This document shows, piece after piece, positions 62,431 through 64,000 of a DNA stretch of 64,000 nucleotides. This DNA is from Strix aluco (lineage: Eukaryota; Chordata; Aves; Strigiformes; Strigidae). How positions within the stretch are numbered: the stretch's first letter is position 1; each line of letters starts with the position of its first letter. The stretch is from positions 96,328,154 through 96,392,153 of the forward strand of contig NC_133971.1 of the NCBI RefSeq assembly GCF_031877795.1, in the 5' to 3' direction. Both the position numbers and the translations under genes were made by a program. The notes beneath the pieces were generated by a model that saw only the letters and a program-made list of their open reading frames with translations, was not told the origin of the DNA and did not search any database.

Positions 62431-64000
62431 CACTAAGTATCAGCCCAGAAATTCCCCCAGCGCCTCAGAGCTGGGTCAGCCTTCGCGGTTCACCGGGGAT
62501 CCCTGTCCCGCCCGCCTCTCCCAGGGCGCGGTGACCGATGGCCTCCTCCACCGTCCCACCTTTCATTTTCCTCCAGTAGTTCCTGGCCCCCCCGGCCTGT
62601 CCCCAGCCCCTCGCCCGGGTCGGACAGCCCTCAAGCCAGAGCGTTACTCCCCTGGGAAGGGAAGGACGAGGCTCTCGCCGGCAGCACCGCACACGGACAT
62701 TTTGAATGCTCCGAGCCTGCATCAGCGCCTGGACGCTGCGCACGGGGCACGACAGCCGGGCACTTGCTTTAAAAACGCCGATAAAATGAGGGACAAAACC
62801 AGCACTGGCCCCTGCGCGCTGAGCGGGCCGAGGGGCTGAGCTGGGAGCTGGCTCCATGCTCCTGAGTGAAATGCACGGGTTGGTCTCGGCCGGGTGCACC
62901 AGGAAAAAAAACCCCCGAGATCATTATTTCCTGCGACAGGCGCGGGTTTTGCTCTCAGACTGAAATTCCCTCCAAGAGACAGATTGAACAGGCTTTTCCA
63001 AGCCCCCCGGGCACGGTGGGAAAGCTTCGCCATGGGGCTGCGCCTCTTGCACGGGGACATTCACCATGTTTGCGGTGCGCGTTGTTTAGGAGGAGCTTTC
63101 CTTCTCCGGCTGGGAGGAACAGCGTTCCTGGGCTGGAGACAGGTATCTCGGAGCTGGATTTACCGACCAGCAGCACCCCTGCGGACCGTGACAGCGCAGG
63201 TGGCGATTCTCCATGCCAGCGTGGTTCGCGGGTGCTGGGAATCAAAGGAGGTTGGTGGGCAGGAGGTGCTGCTGCTCCCGACCTGCTCCCTGAGCGCTGG
63301 GGCTCTCGCCGTAGTCCTTCCCTCTCTTCTCCACGTTATAAATTTAGACAGGACCTGTGCCTGAGGAGCAGGATGGCCGGGAAATGCTCCAGCTCGGGTG
63401 GAGGAACTTCCGAAGGTCCTCACAAGGGGCAGCCAGATGAGTTCCAACACAGATAAATATAAACCAACGCGTGTAGGGAGATGTAATTAAACACGGCTAC
63501 ACGCTGGGGATCTCAGAGCTGCCCGTCACAAGGCTGCAAGGGCCCGGGAGCCAGCGCTGGCACTCCAGTTCAAGTACCAGTCCAACCGGGGAGATCGATA
63601 CCTCGAGGGAAGATGAAAGGGGGGATGAGGAGAAATCCAAGTTCTGATTGCACCTTTTCTCCTCTTTTGCCGGTTTAGCCTTTCTAATAAAACCAAACCC
63701 AAGCATTATATTGCAAGCAGCTGCCGTGCCCTTCTGAGCACTGCTCTGACCGATCACAATTTGCAAGGGACGTCAGCGGTGCAGAACTCGTGATGGAGCC
63801 CAGAGGAAAGCGCGGCTCCCTCCTGCCCCTGGAGTCCTCACGGCCAGCGAGGCCTACGAGCTGCTTCGCTTCCCCCAGCACCTGCCCGGCACTGCCCACA
63901 CATACAAAGTACTGGTATTAGCACGGGGGACTTAAACCTCGAGCTCGGATGGGAAGGGCCTGGGAACGCTGCTAGTCCAAGGAACACGTGAAGCAGCAAA
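62431..64000. other. Gene-free DNA beyond the FECH promoter
   Basis: No supported exon. By synteny NARS1 should come next in the same orientation as FECH, so its 3' end could lie further right, but no NARS1 C-terminal coding sequence is seen here. An ATCGATA word occurs at 63594-63600. Open frames on both strands overlap and lack homology. Confidence 0.55.

Noticed and set aside
62431-64000. Possible NARS1 3' end expected from synteny
   Set aside because: No sequence resembling the class II synthetase C-terminus was found on the - strand, so the gene must lie outside the window or its UTR is not recognisable.

Overview
The window is vertebrate, almost certainly avian, nuclear DNA. Two protein-coding genes can be read exon by exon, and both have clear vertebrate orthologues: ONECUT2 on the + strand and FECH (ferrochelatase) on the - strand, arranged tail to tail. 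The bird assignment rests on CR1-type LINE 3' ends (about 49410-49455 and 60176-60237), compact introns, a very GC-rich promoter and many GC- and G-rich minisatellites. The gene order ONECUT2-FECH matches human 18q21.31, where ST8SIA3 lies on the ONECUT2 side and NARS1 on the FECH side. Neither of those flanking genes is recognisable here. The species cannot be named from sequence alone.

Layout. 1-5130: gene-free upstream DNA with a 227-nt purine tract (1826-2052), a roughly 53-bp minisatellite (2991-3915) and the start of a large CpG island. 5130-6654: ONECUT2 promoter (two inverted CCAAT boxes and GC boxes), a three-codon uORF and coding exon 1 (CUT domain). 6655-22017: a 15.4-kb intron carrying a (TTCTA)16 microsatellite and a 0.9-kb G-rich minisatellite. 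22018-22304: ONECUT2 exon 2 (homeodomain, stop). 22305 to about 31720: an inferred 9.4-kb 3' UTR with six 8-mer miR-9 sites, two 8-mer miR-218 sites, a let-7 site and a 217-nt pyrimidine tract. 31720 to about 44700: gene-free spacer between the two 3' ends, with AT-rich blocks that look like conserved non-coding elements. 61383 down to 45547: all eleven coding exons of FECH (417 aa), every one with GT-AG junctions and phases that join without error. 60990-61560: FECH CpG promoter, containing an 86-bp spacer-less near-perfect palindrome 40 bp upstream of the start codon. 61811-62430: an A-rich 111-117 bp tandem repeat. 62431-64000: nothing gene-like.

The two genes have unrelated functions. ONECUT2 is a CUT-homeodomain transcription factor of liver, pancreas and nervous system. 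FECH is the mitochondrial enzyme that completes haem synthesis. Their proximity is conserved synteny, not a functional cluster. I found no evidence for a new multi-gene system. The observations most worth testing are the FECH palindrome, the density of miRNA sites in the ONECUT2 3' UTR, and the uORF that overlaps the ONECUT2 start codon.
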